DNA from: Verrucomicrobiota bacterium
Lineage (GTDB): Bacteria; Verrucomicrobiota; Verrucomicrobiia; JADLBR01
NCBI GenBank assembly: GCA_029560585.1
Contig: JAKQKQ010000064.1
Coordinates: 1 to 64,000, forward strand
Direction of reading: 5' to 3'
DNA: 64,000 bases
The notes beneath the pieces were generated by a model that was not told the origin of the DNA, did not search any database, and saw only the letters and a list, made by a program, of their open reading frames with translations. This document shows, piece after piece, positions 26,697-35,427 of this stretch. A program made the translations under genes and the position numbers. Positions within the stretch are counted from its first letter, which is position 1, and the number at the start of each line of letters is the position of its first letter.

Positions 26697-27691
26697 ACCG
26701 CAGGCTGCTGGTGCTGGTCTCCGTCGTGGCGTTCGCGGTCGCCGTGCTACTGCTGGCCCCGTGCGTGGGCGCACAATGGATCCCAATCTCCGCATTCTTC
26801 GACAACGTCGCCAGCCCCGAGGCCCTGATTCTCCGGGAAATTCGCATGCCCAGGGTCGCGGTCGCTTTCCTCGCTGGCGCGGCTCTCTCGATCAGCGGCA
26901 TGGCCTTCCAGGCCATGTTCCGCAATCCTCTGGCGACCCCCTTCACCCTCGGCGTCTCGGGTGGTGCCGCCCTCGGAACCGTGCTCTACCTGCGGTTTGC
27001 CGTGCCATTCATGTTTCTCGGCATTCCCGGCCAGTCCTGGTTCGGCTTTGCGGGTGCCGCGGCGGCGGCCGGGCTCGTGTATGCCCTGACCAGCCTGCGA
27101 CGAGGTTTCTCCCTCCTCACCCTCTTGCTCGCCGGCGTCGCCGTGAACTTCTTCGTCTCAAGCATCATCCTCTTCATTCAGTACCTGAGCGGGTTCGCGC
27201 AATCCTTCCTGATCATCCGCAGCCTCATGGGCTCGGTTGATGCCGTTGGCCCTCGCACCGTCTTCCAGCTGCTGCCGGTGATCGTCGCAGGCGGGGCCGC
27301 GCTGGTGCCCCTGGCGCACCCCATGAATCTCTTGCTCACCGGCGATGACATCGCGATGAGCCGCGGCGTGGACGTGCCCGCCATCCGGCGCACGATATTC
27401 ATCGCGGTCTCCCTCATGGTGGGCGGCGTCGTCTCCTTCTGCGGGCCCATCGGTTTCGTCGGACTCATGGTCCCGCACATCTGCCGCCTGCTCATCGGCC
27501 CGGACCACCGCTGGCTCCTGCCGACCAGTTTCATTTTTGGCGGCGCGTTCTTGGCCGCCTGCGATGCGGTCACCCGATCGATCGTACCGCCCGCCGAGAT
27601 CCCCGTCGGCATCATGACCGCCATGCTCGGCGGCCCCTTCTTCATATGGCTGCTGCTCCGAAGCGATCCCGTCTCACAGGAGAACCCATGA
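26693..27691 (+). CDS. btuC: Corrinoid ABC transporter permease (FecCD family)
   Basis: A 332-residue membrane protein with about ten hydrophobic segments. Family hallmarks include REIRMPRVAVAFLAGAALS near residue 50, FRNPLATPFTLGVSGGAALG near 80, and FCGPIGFVGLMVPHICRLL near 250, the last being the coupling region facing the ATPase. Both its ends overlap neighbours by 4 bp. It would carry cobamides across the cytoplasmic membrane together with BtuD and BtuF. Confidence 0.94.
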   Translation: MNRRLLVLVSVVAFAVAVLLLAPCVGAQWIPISAFFDNVASPEALILREIRMPRVAVAFLAGAALSISGMAFQAMFRNPLATPFTLGVSGGAALGTVLYLRFAVPFMFLGIPGQSWFGFAGAAAAAGLVYALTSLRRGFSLLTLLLAGVAVNFFVSSIILFIQYLSGFAQSFLIIRSLMGSVDAVGPRTVFQLLPVIVAGGAALVPLAHPMNLLLTGDDIAMSRGVDVPAIRRTIFIAVSLMVGGVVSFCGPIGFVGLMVPHICRLLIGPDHRWLLPTSFIFGGAFLAACDAVTRSIVPPAEIPVGIMTAMLGGPFFIWLLLRSDPVSQENP

Positions 27692-28515
27692 TCCCCCTCA
27701 AGGGCGCCTTCCCATTCCGTGTCGGAACCACGTCATATATCCGGCCCGCCGACATCCTTGAGAATGCCGAGTTCCTGAAGGACACCGTCGATGATATCGA
27801 GTTGGTCCTTTTCGAGTCCGACGAGATCTCGAACCTCCCGGATGCCGATACAGTCCGGCGGCTTGCCGCCATCGCGCGGGAGCAGGCACTGACGTACACG
27901 GTTCACCTCCCCCTCGATATCGATCCGGCCTCCCAGGATCCCGGCATCCGATCCCAATCCATCGCAAAGTGCCTCCGCATCATAGAGCTGGTGCTGCCGC
28001 TCAACCCGTTTGCCTACATCCTCCACCTCTACGCCCCGGGTGCCTCCCTTTTCTCGGAATCCGATCGTCGCTCTTGGCGCGCCCACGCAGGTGATTCGGT
28101 TTCGGCCCTGGTCCGCGAGTCCGCCGTGTCACCCCACCTCTTCGCGGTCGAGACTCTGGACTTCGAATTCACATTGGCCGAACCCGTTGTCAACGATCAT
28201 GGGTTGTCGATCTGCCTGGATGTTGGTCACCTGTGGCGCTGCGGGTTCCCGGTGGATGACCACCTGCAACGCTATCTCGGGCGCACGCGCGTCATGCACC
28301 TGCACGGTGTCCGGGACGGCAAGGATCACCTCGACCTGTCCGTCCTCGATCCCACCGCCCTGGCTGCCGTCACGACGGCGCTCGCCGCAGACTGCACAAC
28401 GCCACGGGTCCTCACGATCGAGGTATTCAGCGAACCCGACCTGGATCTCAGCCTTCGTGCGCTGGCGGCTGTCCGCGACGGCGCGCTTGCCGCAAGACCG
28501 GGAGAGGCATCATGA
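27688..28515 (+). CDS. cbiR: Cobamide remodelling phosphodiesterase
   Basis: The ATG at 27688 overlaps the btuC stop by 4 bp and has AGGAG upstream; the 275-residue product begins MIPLKGAFPFRVGTTSYIRP. It belongs to the AP-endonuclease-2/xylose-isomerase TIM-barrel superfamily and carries features I associate with CbiR, first described in Akkermansia muciniphila: DDIELVLFESDEISNLPD near residue 33, FAVETLDF, CLDVGHLW and MHLHGVRDGKDHLDL, which together supply Glu, Asp and His metal ligands. CbiR cuts the nucleotide loop of cobamides so that a new lower ligand can be attached. Its position between the importer and cobUTS supports exactly this role. Confidence 0.85.
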   Translation: MIPLKGAFPFRVGTTSYIRPADILENAEFLKDTVDDIELVLFESDEISNLPDADTVRRLAAIAREQALTYTVHLPLDIDPASQDPGIRSQSIAKCLRIIELVLPLNPFAYILHLYAPGASLFSESDRRSWRAHAGDSVSALVRESAVSPHLFAVETLDFEFTLAEPVVNDHGLSICLDVGHLWRCGFPVDDHLQRYLGRTRVMHLHGVRDGKDHLDLSVLDPTALAAVTTALAADCTTPRVLTIEVFSEPDLDLSLRALAAVRDGALAARPGEAS

Positions 28516-29054
28516 GCGACGGCCCGACGATCACCCTGATCACCGGCGGATGCCGCAGCGGCAAGAGTCGCCGCGCGCTCGAGATCGCCTCGTCCCACCC
28601 CAACCGGTTTTTCATTGCGACGGCCCAGCCCTGCGACGATGAAATGCGCGCGCGGATCGCGCTCCACCGCAGCGAGCGGGGCCCGGCTTTCGAGACCATC
28701 GAGGCACCGCTCGACCTCGCGAGCGCCCTGGCGACCATCCGCGACCCCGGCGCAGTCGCCGTCATCGATTGCCTCACGATCTGGCTCGGCAATCTCCTCC
28801 ACCACGGCCGTTTGACCAAGAACTCATGCGCGGAGATCGATGACCTGCTGGAAGCCCTGCGGCGTCCCCCCTGCCATGTGGTGCTGGTCACGAACGAGGT
28901 CGGCCTCGGCATCGTGCCCGAGTCCGCCCTCGGCCGCTCATTCCGAGACCGCGCCGGATGGCTCAACCAGAACGTCGCCGGACTCGCCCACCATGTGATC
29001 CTCATGGTCGCGGGCCTTCCGATCACCATCAAAGACGAGCGGCACGCCCCATGA
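28512..29054 (+). CDS. cobU: Adenosylcobinamide kinase / adenosylcobinamide-phosphate guanylyltransferase
   Basis: A 180-residue CobU-type protein that activates cobinamide (phosphate) to GDP-cobinamide. The P-loop GGCRSGKSRRA is at about 12-22 and the guanylylated His lies in RIALHRSERG near residue 55. VVLVTNEVGLGIVPESALGR is the family's most conserved block, and FRDRAGWLNQNVA follows it. Both ends overlap the neighbouring genes by 4 bp. The enzyme acts in the cytoplasm and prepares the product of CbiR or of cobinamide import for CobS. Confidence 0.95.
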   Translation: MSDGPTITLITGGCRSGKSRRALEIASSHPNRFFIATAQPCDDEMRARIALHRSERGPAFETIEAPLDLASALATIRDPGAVAVIDCLTIWLGNLLHHGRLTKNSCAEIDDLLEALRRPPCHVVLVTNEVGLGIVPESALGRSFRDRAGWLNQNVAGLAHHVILMVAGLPITIKDERHAP

Positions 29055-30121
29055 ACGAAACACTGCGCCAGATCATAGACTCGATTCAGCCCTTGCCCGA
29101 TGCACCACCGGAAACGGTCCTCACGCATCTTGACGACCTCACCAAGCCCCCCGGAAGCCTGGGCCGACTGGAAGAATTCGCCGCGCGCTTCTGCCTCATC
29201 CGCGGCACCGATGCGCCCGAGATGCCCAAAAAGGCGATATTCACATTCGCCGCAGACCACGGCGTGACGGAGGCGGGCGTCAGCGCCTACCCGAAGGAGG
29301 TCACCCGCCAGATGGTGCTCAACATGGCGTCGGGAGGCGCCGCCATCAACGTCCTGGCCCGCCACGCCGACGCCGAGTGCCGGGTCGTGGACGTGGGAGT
29401 CGATGCCGACTTCGGCCCCGTGCCCGGTGTCGTGCACCGCAAGGTCCGACGGGGAACCGCCAACCTCGCCATCGGCCCCGCAATGTCGCCGACCGAAGCA
29501 GAGGCGGCCATCGGGGTCGGCGCTTCGCTCGCCCTAGAGGCAGCGAACGACGGCTTCTCACTGCTCGGCACGGGCGAGATGGGCATCGGCAACACCACGC
29601 CTTCCGCCGCGCTATTCGCCGCCTTGCTGCCCGCCGATCCCGAGCGGGTCACGGGCCGCGGCACCGGCATTGACGACGGGCGGCTGCGCGCAAAAATTGA
29701 CGTCATCCGCCTCGGTCTCAATAATAATCGGAACCGCCTTGGCGATCCGCTGCTCGCGCTCGCGGCGGTCGGGGGCCTGGAGATCGCCGCCATATGCGGT
29801 CTCATCCTCGCCGCTGCGTCGCGCCGTATCCCGGTGATCGTCGATGGCTTTATCTCCTCGGCGGCAGCCCTCGTGGCGTTTCGCCTTCAGCCGAACGCCC
29901 GCGCCTACCTCTTCTTCAGCCACCTCTCCCATGAGGCGGGCCATCGAATCTTCCTCGATGCCATCGGCGCACGGCCCATGCTGGATCTCGACCTCCGGCT
30001 CGGCGAAGGAACGGGGGCCGCACTCGCCATGACCCTGATCGATGCGGGCATCCGAATCTATCGCGAGATGAACACGTTCTCCGGTGCCGGCGTCAGCCGC
30101 ACCCGCGCGGCAACCCCATGA
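29051..30121 (+). CDS. cobT: Nicotinate-nucleotide-dimethylbenzimidazole phosphoribosyltransferase
   Basis: The ATG at 29051 overlaps the cobU stop by 4 bp and gives a 356-residue CobT. It activates the lower-ligand base to its alpha-ribotide. Conserved segments are LTKPPGSLGRLEE near residue 30, FAADHGVTEAGVSAYP near 65, GTGEMGIGNTTPSAA near 175 and LRLGEGTGAALA near 315, whose Glu is the catalytic base. No base-synthesis gene (bluB or bza) is in the window, so the lower ligand may be acquired or made elsewhere. Confidence 0.96.
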   Translation: MNETLRQIIDSIQPLPDAPPETVLTHLDDLTKPPGSLGRLEEFAARFCLIRGTDAPEMPKKAIFTFAADHGVTEAGVSAYPKEVTRQMVLNMASGGAAINVLARHADAECRVVDVGVDADFGPVPGVVHRKVRRGTANLAIGPAMSPTEAEAAIGVGASLALEAANDGFSLLGTGEMGIGNTTPSAALFAALLPADPERVTGRGTGIDDGRLRAKIDVIRLGLNNNRNRLGDPLLALAAVGGLEIAAICGLILAAASRRIPVIVDGFISSAAALVAFRLQPNARAYLFFSHLSHEAGHRIFLDAIGARPMLDLDLRLGEGTGAALAMTLIDAGIRIYREMNTFSGAGVSRTRAATP

Positions 30122-30861
30122 GAGGCCTGCTTTCAGCCATACGGATCCTGACGGCCGTCCCGATCCCCGGACGGGATGCCGGATTCTCCGCGGCCGCCCT
30201 GCCCTGGTTCCCGGTTGTCGGCGCCGCGCTGGGCGCGACGTGCTGGGCCCTGGCCGTGGCTGTCGGCCCCCGTTGGCCCGAAGGCGCGGCGATCCTATCG
30301 GTCGTCCTCGGGGTCATCCTGACGGGCGGCCTCCACCTCGATGGCTTGGCCGACACTGCCGACGGCCTCGGTGGCGGCCGCGACAGGGAGAGGGCCCTCG
30401 CGATCATGAAGGACTCACGGACGGGAGCCTTCGGCGCCATCGCCATCACCCTGGCCCTCATCGCAAGGACCCTGGCAACCACGCGCCTGATCGTGTCGGG
30501 CGCCGCCGTCTGGCTAATCGCCTCGTCCGCCATCGGGCGTCTCATGCAGATCGACCTCATGGTGCGCCTCCCGTCTGCGAGACCGGACGGCACGGCCGCC
30601 GCGCTCGTAAACGGTGCCCGCTGGAGCCACTGGACCCTCGGCCTGATGTCCTGCGCCATCATCGCCCTGCCCCTGTGCGGGGCACCGGGCGCGGCCGCCC
30701 TCACCGGTGCCTTTTGTCTCAACTCTGCCATGGGTTCCTGGTTCAAGCGCCGCATCGGCGGTGTCACCGGAGACCTGCTCGGTGCCGCCAGCGAGATCTC
30801 CGAGACGTGCATGCTCCTCTGCGCGGCGTTCCTGGCCGAAAAGGTGGGACCACACCCATGA
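30118..30861 (+). CDS. cobS: Adenosylcobinamide-GDP ribazoletransferase (cobalamin synthase)
   Basis: A 247-residue polytopic membrane enzyme that joins GDP-cobinamide with alpha-ribazole (phosphate). The signature GLHLDGLADTADGLGGG is near residue 65-81, followed by RALAIMKDSRTGAFG, both diagnostic. Four or five further hydrophobic segments follow. It overlaps cobT and the following tonB gene by 4 bp each. No CobC phosphatase gene is seen beside it. Confidence 0.95.
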   Translation: MRGLLSAIRILTAVPIPGRDAGFSAAALPWFPVVGAALGATCWALAVAVGPRWPEGAAILSVVLGVILTGGLHLDGLADTADGLGGGRDRERALAIMKDSRTGAFGAIAITLALIARTLATTRLIVSGAAVWLIASSAIGRLMQIDLMVRLPSARPDGTAAALVNGARWSHWTLGLMSCAIIALPLCGAPGAAALTGAFCLNSAMGSWFKRRIGGVTGDLLGAASEISETCMLLCAAFLAEKVGPHP

Positions 30862-31631
30862 TCTTCGACAACAAGATCGAAGGGCTCCTCTCCGCCATCG
30901 CCGTGGGCGTCGCGAGCGGCGCCATCGGTTCCATCCTCACCCTGACCGATTACCACCCCCCCGTGGTCTGTTTTCAAATCGGCGACATCGGGATCGACCC
31001 TGGGCCCGGACTGGACACTCTCCCCACCCCTCCCCCCAAGCCGCCCAATCCCATCGGCTCCCGCATCACCCAGTGCATCCCCGCCCCGACGATAACCATC
31101 CGCATCGCCCCACCCCCCTCCCTAAAAGTCATCTCTATCGCATCGAATCCCGACCTCGAGGCCAGCATTGCGCTCTCCCCTTGCCCCAAAAGCAATCCAC
31201 CCCAAGTCCCGCCACCCACAACCAACAGCACCAACCTCGCCGAAAATCAGCCCACCACCGCCCCAATTCACGACCCCACCACCACCGCAATGGCCACCCC
31301 GTCCGAACGCGCCGGTTCCCCTTCGGGTGCCTCCCAAAACCATGGCGGTTCCCTTGGCGGTATCCGCGGCGCACAGCCCCTGGCCTCTATCTTCCCCACC
31401 TACCCCGAAATCTCTCGCCACAAGGGCGAAGAAGGTACTGTCGAACTCGCCTTCGTCGTCCTCCCCTCCGGTAAAACCGCCAACATCGTCCTCGCCCGCT
31501 CCAGCGGTTTCCCCCTCCTCGACGATGCCGCCATCCAAGCCGTTCGTCGCGCACGCTTCAAACCCGCCATCCAAAACGGTGTTCCAGTTAATTCTAAGTT
31601 ATTGCAGCCGTTTGACTTCCGACTGAGATAG
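30858..31631 (+). CDS. TonB-like energy-transducing protein dedicated to the cobamide operon
   Basis: The ATG at 30858 overlaps the cobS stop by 4 bp and gives 257 residues. Residues about 7-29 are the single membrane anchor (LLSAIAVGVASGAIGSIL), followed by a Pro/Thr/Ser/Asn-rich periplasmic spacer and a C-terminal TonB domain: IFPTYPEISRHKGEEGTVEL, then VLARSSGFPLLDDAAIQAVR. It should link the proton motive force to BtuB. exbB and exbD are not adjacent, so it must share these with another system. The spacer lacks the usual Glu-Pro/Lys-Pro repeats. Confidence 0.88.
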   Translation: MIFDNKIEGLLSAIAVGVASGAIGSILTLTDYHPPVVCFQIGDIGIDPGPGLDTLPTPPPKPPNPIGSRITQCIPAPTITIRIAPPPSLKVISIASNPDLEASIALSPCPKSNPPQVPPPTTNSTNLAENQPTTAPIHDPTTTAMATPSERAGSPSGASQNHGGSLGGIRGAQPLASIFPTYPEISRHKGEEGTVELAFVVLPSGKTANIVLARSSGFPLLDDAAIQAVRRARFKPAIQNGVPVNSKLLQPFDFRLR

Positions 31632-31685
31632 CCGCCCCTGCCCCAGAGGCTCCCCCCTCCCCCAAAACCAGCCATCACGTTGCTA
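31632..31685. other. Gap after the cobamide operon, no gene seen
   Basis: A short pyrimidine-rich stretch without a recognisable terminator hairpin. Transcription of the cobamide operon may continue into the region ahead of gatC. Confidence 0.3.
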
Positions 31686-31714
31686 TTGGAAAATCTCAAC
31701 CATACCAGTAAATT
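31686..31714 (+). promoter_or_regulatory. Candidate sigma-70-type promoter
   Basis: TTGGAA at 31686-31691 and TAAATT at 31709-31714 are separated by 17 bp and each match the consensus hexamers at four of six positions. They lie in the most AT-rich stretch of the window, upstream of a structured leader that ends in a terminator. Fit is moderate and untested. Confidence 0.35.
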
Positions 31715-31720
31715 TTCTCA

Positions 31721-31993
31721 TAAATTTAATGAATCTCGATGTTTGGGGTTGCAAGAACCGGGGAATCGATGTAACAGTTCAGCAGTTCTTTGATGGCTTG
31801 CTTTGCTTGTGTATAGGAAACGTTCCATGCGATGCATGCCAAGAAACAGTTTTTGATGATTTGCAGGCGCGGTCAGCACCTCCTACTCTCGTTCTTTCCC
31901 CCCCTATCCCAAAACCCGGAGTAGGAGTTCCTGATCCCAAGCACACGCTGGCCGCCCTGCATGGGCGGCCGCTTCGGCGGCCGCTTTTTTTTG
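31721..31993 (+). ncRNA. Structured leader or small RNA ahead of gatCAB, ending in a terminator
   Basis: The segment is AT-richer than all its surroundings and holds no convincing gene. It contains hairpins TCGAT...ATCGA around 31736-31765, GGAA-cg-TTCC near 31829-31838 and CTCCTACTC...GAGTAGGAG at about 31879-31928. Its 3' end has two overlapping stems: GGCCGCCC-tgcat-GGGCGGCC (31950-31970) and the terminator GCGGCCGC-ttcg-GCGGCCGC plus nine T (31965-31993). Only one can form at a time, which is the layout of an attenuator or riboswitch. No known riboswitch motif is recognised. It could also be a free-standing small RNA. Confidence 0.5.
31965..31993 (+). terminator. Intrinsic terminator
   Basis: A perfect 8-bp stem GCGGCCGC with loop TTCG is followed directly by nine T. 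It lies 148 bp upstream of the gatC start, so it would end the leader transcript or, if regulated, gate gatCAB expression. Confidence 0.88.
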
Positions 31994-32140
31994 TGCCTAT
32001 GGCTCTTGCTGCGTTGGATCGGGACATGCGCGGCGAGGAGGGTGCCCCTGTCGCAGGAGTGGCGCCGCGCTGGGGACGGTGATTGGCAAGCCTTCGGCTA
32101 TTGCCATGCCGGGGGTCCTCCTCTAATCGGTAGATTCACG

Positions 32141-32428
32141 ATGGGAACGGTCAATATCGACGTGGCGTACGTGGCCCACCTCGCGCGCCTGAAGGTGACC
32201 CAGGAGGAAGTGGAGGCATTCGGCGGCCAACTGGACGGCGTGTTGCGCCACATCGAAGCCCTGACGCGGTTGGATCTTGCGGGCATAGAGCCGACGGCGC
32301 ACGCCGCGCCCATCCACAATGTCTTCCGGGCCGACCAACCGCGCCCAAGCATCCCGCCGTCTGAGGCGCTTTCCAACGCCCCCCTTGCGGCCAACGACCT
32401 GTTCATCACACCAAAGATCGTCGAATGA
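32141..32428 (+). CDS. gatC: Aspartyl/glutamyl-tRNA amidotransferase subunit C
   Basis: The ATG at 32141 begins MGTVNIDVAYVAHLARLKV, the typical GatC start, giving 95 residues. LDLAGIEPTAHAAPIHNVFRAD is the usual extended linker that wraps the A and B subunits. Its stop overlaps gatA by 4 bp. GatCAB converts Glu-tRNA(Gln) and/or Asp-tRNA(Asn) to the amide form. An open frame continues further upstream but reads through the terminator region and is not coding. Confidence 0.94.
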   Translation: MGTVNIDVAYVAHLARLKVTQEEVEAFGGQLDGVLRHIEALTRLDLAGIEPTAHAAPIHNVFRADQPRPSIPPSEALSNAPLAANDLFITPKIVE

Positions 32429-33873
32429 ACTTGGCCCTTGAACCGATCTCCACATTGCGGGCGCGGTTGCGCGGCCGGGAGATCTGTCCGCGCGACATCC
32501 TCGCAGCGATCCGAGAGCGGGTCGAGGAGCTGAATCTGGCATTGAACGCGTATGTCCACCACGATTGGGATGCGGCCATGGCGGAAGCCGATCGGGCCGA
32601 CCTCTCGCTGCCTCTGGGCGGCATCCCGGTGGCGATAAAGGACGTGATCTCGGTCCGGGGCCAACCCTGCACATGCGGTTCCCGGATTCTCCAGGGTCAT
32701 GTGGCCCTATACGATGCCACCGTCATCGGGAACCTCCGCCGCTCGGGTGCCATCCCGGTCGGCAGATTGAACATGGACGAGTTCGCGATGGGCTCGTCGA
32801 ACGAGAACTCATTTTACGGCCCCTGCCGAAATCCCTGGGACACGTCCCGAGCACCCGGGGGCAGCAGTGGCGGCAGCGCGGCGGCGGTGGCGGCCGGGCT
32901 TGCCGTCGCCGCCCTCGGCAGCGACACGGGCGGCTCCATTCGCCAACCGGCGGCCTTCTGCGGTTGCGTCGGCCTGAAGCCGACCTACGGGCGCGTCTCG
33001 CGATATGGCCTCGTGGCCTTCGCGTCCTCGCTCGATCAGATCGGTCCGCTGACCCGCACCGTCGAGGATGCGGCCATCGTCCTCGGCGCGATCTCGGGGC
33101 ACGACCCGGCCGACTGTACCTCGGTGGACACGGGCGTTCCCGATTTCGCCGCTTCGCTGGGCGGGGGCGTCAGGGGGCTGCGCTTCGGGGTGCCCAAGGA
33201 GTACTTTATCCCGGGGATGGATCCAGCGGTCGAACGGGCCGTTCGCGCGGCGATCGACCACCTCGCCCACGAAGGCGCCGAGATCGTCGAGATCTCCCTA
33301 CCTCACACCGAGCATGCGATCGCCTCCTACTATATCATCGCGCCCGCCGAGGCCTCCTCGAACCTCGCGCGATTCGATGGGGTCCGATACGGCCACCGCG
33401 CCAAGGATGCGACCGATGTCATCGACTGCTATGCCAAGACCCGGCAGCAGGGCTTCGGCAAGGAGGTCAAACGCAGGATCCTGCTCGGCACCTACGTTTT
33501 GAGTTCCGGCTACTACGACGCCTACTACCTCAGGGCGCAGAAGGTCCGCACCCTGATGCGGCGCGACTTTGAACGGGCCTTCGAGACGTGCGACGCGATC
33601 CTGACCCCGACCGCGCCCTCTCCCGCATTCAAGCTGGGCGAAAAGCTGGATGACCCCATCAGCATGTACCTGGGCGACGTGTTCACGATCGCGGTGAACA
33701 TGGCCGGCATCTGCGGCATCTCGCTGCCCTGCGGTTTCACCGGGGGAGCGGGCGCGCGATTGCCCATCGGCCTCCAGATCATCGGCAAACCATTCGACGA
33801 GGCAACCATCCTTCGCGTCGCCCACCACTACGAACAGACCACGCCATGGCACCGCGAAAGACCCCCGCTTTGA
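32425..33873 (+). CDS. gatA: Aspartyl/glutamyl-tRNA amidotransferase subunit A (amidase)
   Basis: A 482-residue amidase-signature protein that hydrolyses glutamine and passes ammonia to GatB. The Ser-cis-Ser-Lys triad is visible: Lys in IPVAIKDVI near residue 73, Ser in GGSSGGSAAAV near 148 and the nucleophile Ser in GSDTGGSIRQPA near 173. Length and order match GatA, including EFAMGSSNENSFYG. It overlaps gatC by 4 bp and lies 16 bp before gatB. Confidence 0.97.
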   Translation: MNLALEPISTLRARLRGREICPRDILAAIRERVEELNLALNAYVHHDWDAAMAEADRADLSLPLGGIPVAIKDVISVRGQPCTCGSRILQGHVALYDATVIGNLRRSGAIPVGRLNMDEFAMGSSNENSFYGPCRNPWDTSRAPGGSSGGSAAAVAAGLAVAALGSDTGGSIRQPAAFCGCVGLKPTYGRVSRYGLVAFASSLDQIGPLTRTVEDAAIVLGAISGHDPADCTSVDTGVPDFAASLGGGVRGLRFGVPKEYFIPGMDPAVERAVRAAIDHLAHEGAEIVEISLPHTEHAIASYYIIAPAEASSNLARFDGVRYGHRAKDATDVIDCYAKTRQQGFGKEVKRRILLGTYVLSSGYYDAYYLRAQKVRTLMRRDFERAFETCDAILTPTAPSPAFKLGEKLDDPISMYLGDVFTIAVNMAGICGISLPCGFTGGAGARLPIGLQIIGKPFDEATILRVAHHYEQTTPWHRERPPL

Positions 33874-33889
33874 TCGGGCGCCCGAATCG

Positions 33890-35368
33890 ATGAGCCCCAT
33901 GAAAACCGACTACGAACCGGTCATCGGCCTCGAGGTCCACTGCCAGGTCCGGACGCGCAGCAAGATGTTCTGCGGGTGCCGCACCCAGTTTGGCGAAGCG
34001 CCGAACGCCCTCACCTGCCCCGTCTGCCTCGGCCATCCCGGCGTCCTGCCGGTCCCAAACCGCGAGGCCATCGTCCGCACCATCCAGACGGGCCTCCTGC
34101 TCAGCTGCGACATCGATGAATTCTGCAAGTTCGATCGGAAGAATTATTTTTATCCCGACATGCCGAAGAACTACCAGATCTCGCAGTACGACATGCCGCT
34201 CTGCCGCGGCGGCGGGGTCACCCTGGACCGTTTCTCCTTCCCCAAAGACGCCCAGGACTCCCCGTGCGCCGCCGCCCGCAAGCGGGTCCGCCTCACGCGC
34301 ATCCATCTCGAGGAGGATGTCGCCAAGTCCACCCACTTCGAGACGACCAGCGGCATAGATTTCAATCGTGCCGGCACGCCCCTCATGGAGATCGTCACCG
34401 AAGCCGACATCGCCTCCCCCGAAGAGGCCTTCGCCTTCCTGACCGCCCTCAGGCTCATGCTCGTCCAGGCCGGCGTCAGCGACGCCGACATGGAGAAAGG
34501 CCAGCTCCGCTGCGACTGCAATGTCAGCGTCCGCCCGCGCGGACAGCGCGCCTTTGGCACCAAGTGCGAGATCAAGAACATGAACAGCATCAGCGGCGTC
34601 CGGCGCGCGCTGGCATACGAGATTGAGCGACAGATCGAAGTCCTGGGGGCCGGTGGTCGGATCACCCAAGAGACCCGGCGCTGGGATGACGGTATCGGCC
34701 AGACGTCGACCATGCGCTCCAAGGAGGAGGTGCACGACTACCGCTACTTCCCCGACCCCGACCTCATGCCCATCAAGACGTCCGACGGGCTCCTCGACGA
34801 GGCCCGGACGCGACTGATCGAATTGCCCATCGACCGGGCAGACCGCTACACCCGCGCATTCGAGGTCACCGAATACGATGCGTCGGTCCTCGCCTCCGAC
34901 CTGGATATGGCGCTCTACTTCGAGCGCGCCTCGTCGGGCGCGTCCAATCCCAAGGGCATTGCCAATTACCTCCTGAATGACCTGCTCAGCGCCCTGACCT
35001 CATCCGGCAAGGTGATCGCCGACTGCCCCGTCCGGCCCGAGGCGCTCCGCGACCTCGTCAGCCTGATCGACGGCGGCAAGATCAACAGCAAGCAGGCCAA
35101 GGAGGTCTTCAAAGAGATGTTCGAAACCGGGGCGGCGCCGGCGGACATCGTCAAGTCCCGTGGCCTCGAGCAGGTGAGTGACACCGGCGCAATCGAGGCG
35201 CTCGCCCGCCAAGCGATCGACGCACACCCCGGCCCGGCGCAGGACTTCCTCGATGGCAAGGCCTCCGCCCTGAATTTCCTCACCGGCCAAGTCATGAAAC
35301 TCTCCAAGGGCAAGGCCAACCCCAAGCTCGCCTCCGATATCATCGAGCGCTTGCTGCGATCACGCTGA
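33890..35368 (+). CDS. gatB: Aspartyl/glutamyl-tRNA amidotransferase subunit B
   Basis: A 492-residue GatB. The kinase-like core starts with YEPVIGLEVHCQV; a zinc site is formed by FCGCRTQFG and TCPVCLGHPG; FNRAGTPLMEIVTEADI and KCEIKNMNSI are diagnostic. The C-terminal about 150 residues form the tRNA-binding YqeY-like helical domain. The ATG at 33890 is used; one three codons later (33899) is an equally plausible start. Together with gatC and gatA it makes a complete complex. Whether GlnRS or AsnRS is missing in this genome cannot be seen here. Confidence 0.96.
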   Translation: MSPMKTDYEPVIGLEVHCQVRTRSKMFCGCRTQFGEAPNALTCPVCLGHPGVLPVPNREAIVRTIQTGLLLSCDIDEFCKFDRKNYFYPDMPKNYQISQYDMPLCRGGGVTLDRFSFPKDAQDSPCAAARKRVRLTRIHLEEDVAKSTHFETTSGIDFNRAGTPLMEIVTEADIASPEEAFAFLTALRLMLVQAGVSDADMEKGQLRCDCNVSVRPRGQRAFGTKCEIKNMNSISGVRRALAYEIERQIEVLGAGGRITQETRRWDDGIGQTSTMRSKEEVHDYRYFPDPDLMPIKTSDGLLDEARTRLIELPIDRADRYTRAFEVTEYDASVLASDLDMALYFERASSGASNPKGIANYLLNDLLSALTSSGKVIADCPVRPEALRDLVSLIDGGKINSKQAKEVFKEMFETGAAPADIVKSRGLEQVSDTGAIEALARQAIDAHPGPAQDFLDGKASALNFLTGQVMKLSKGKANPKLASDIIERLLRSR

Positions 35369-35427
35369 CGATCGCGGCCGGGCGCGAGAAGTCCCACGCA
35401 CCATTCCACAGACCGCCCGAAAGCCCC

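Noticed and set aside
30084-30857. Upstream extension of the tonB frame through cobS
   Set aside because: cobS has clear family motifs in another frame; the ATG at 30858 with 4-bp overlap is the natural tonB start.
31729-32082. 117-codon frame in the leader ahead of gatC
   Set aside because: It runs straight through the terminator hairpin and its T-run and has no ribosome-binding site; composition after residue 50 is not protein-like.
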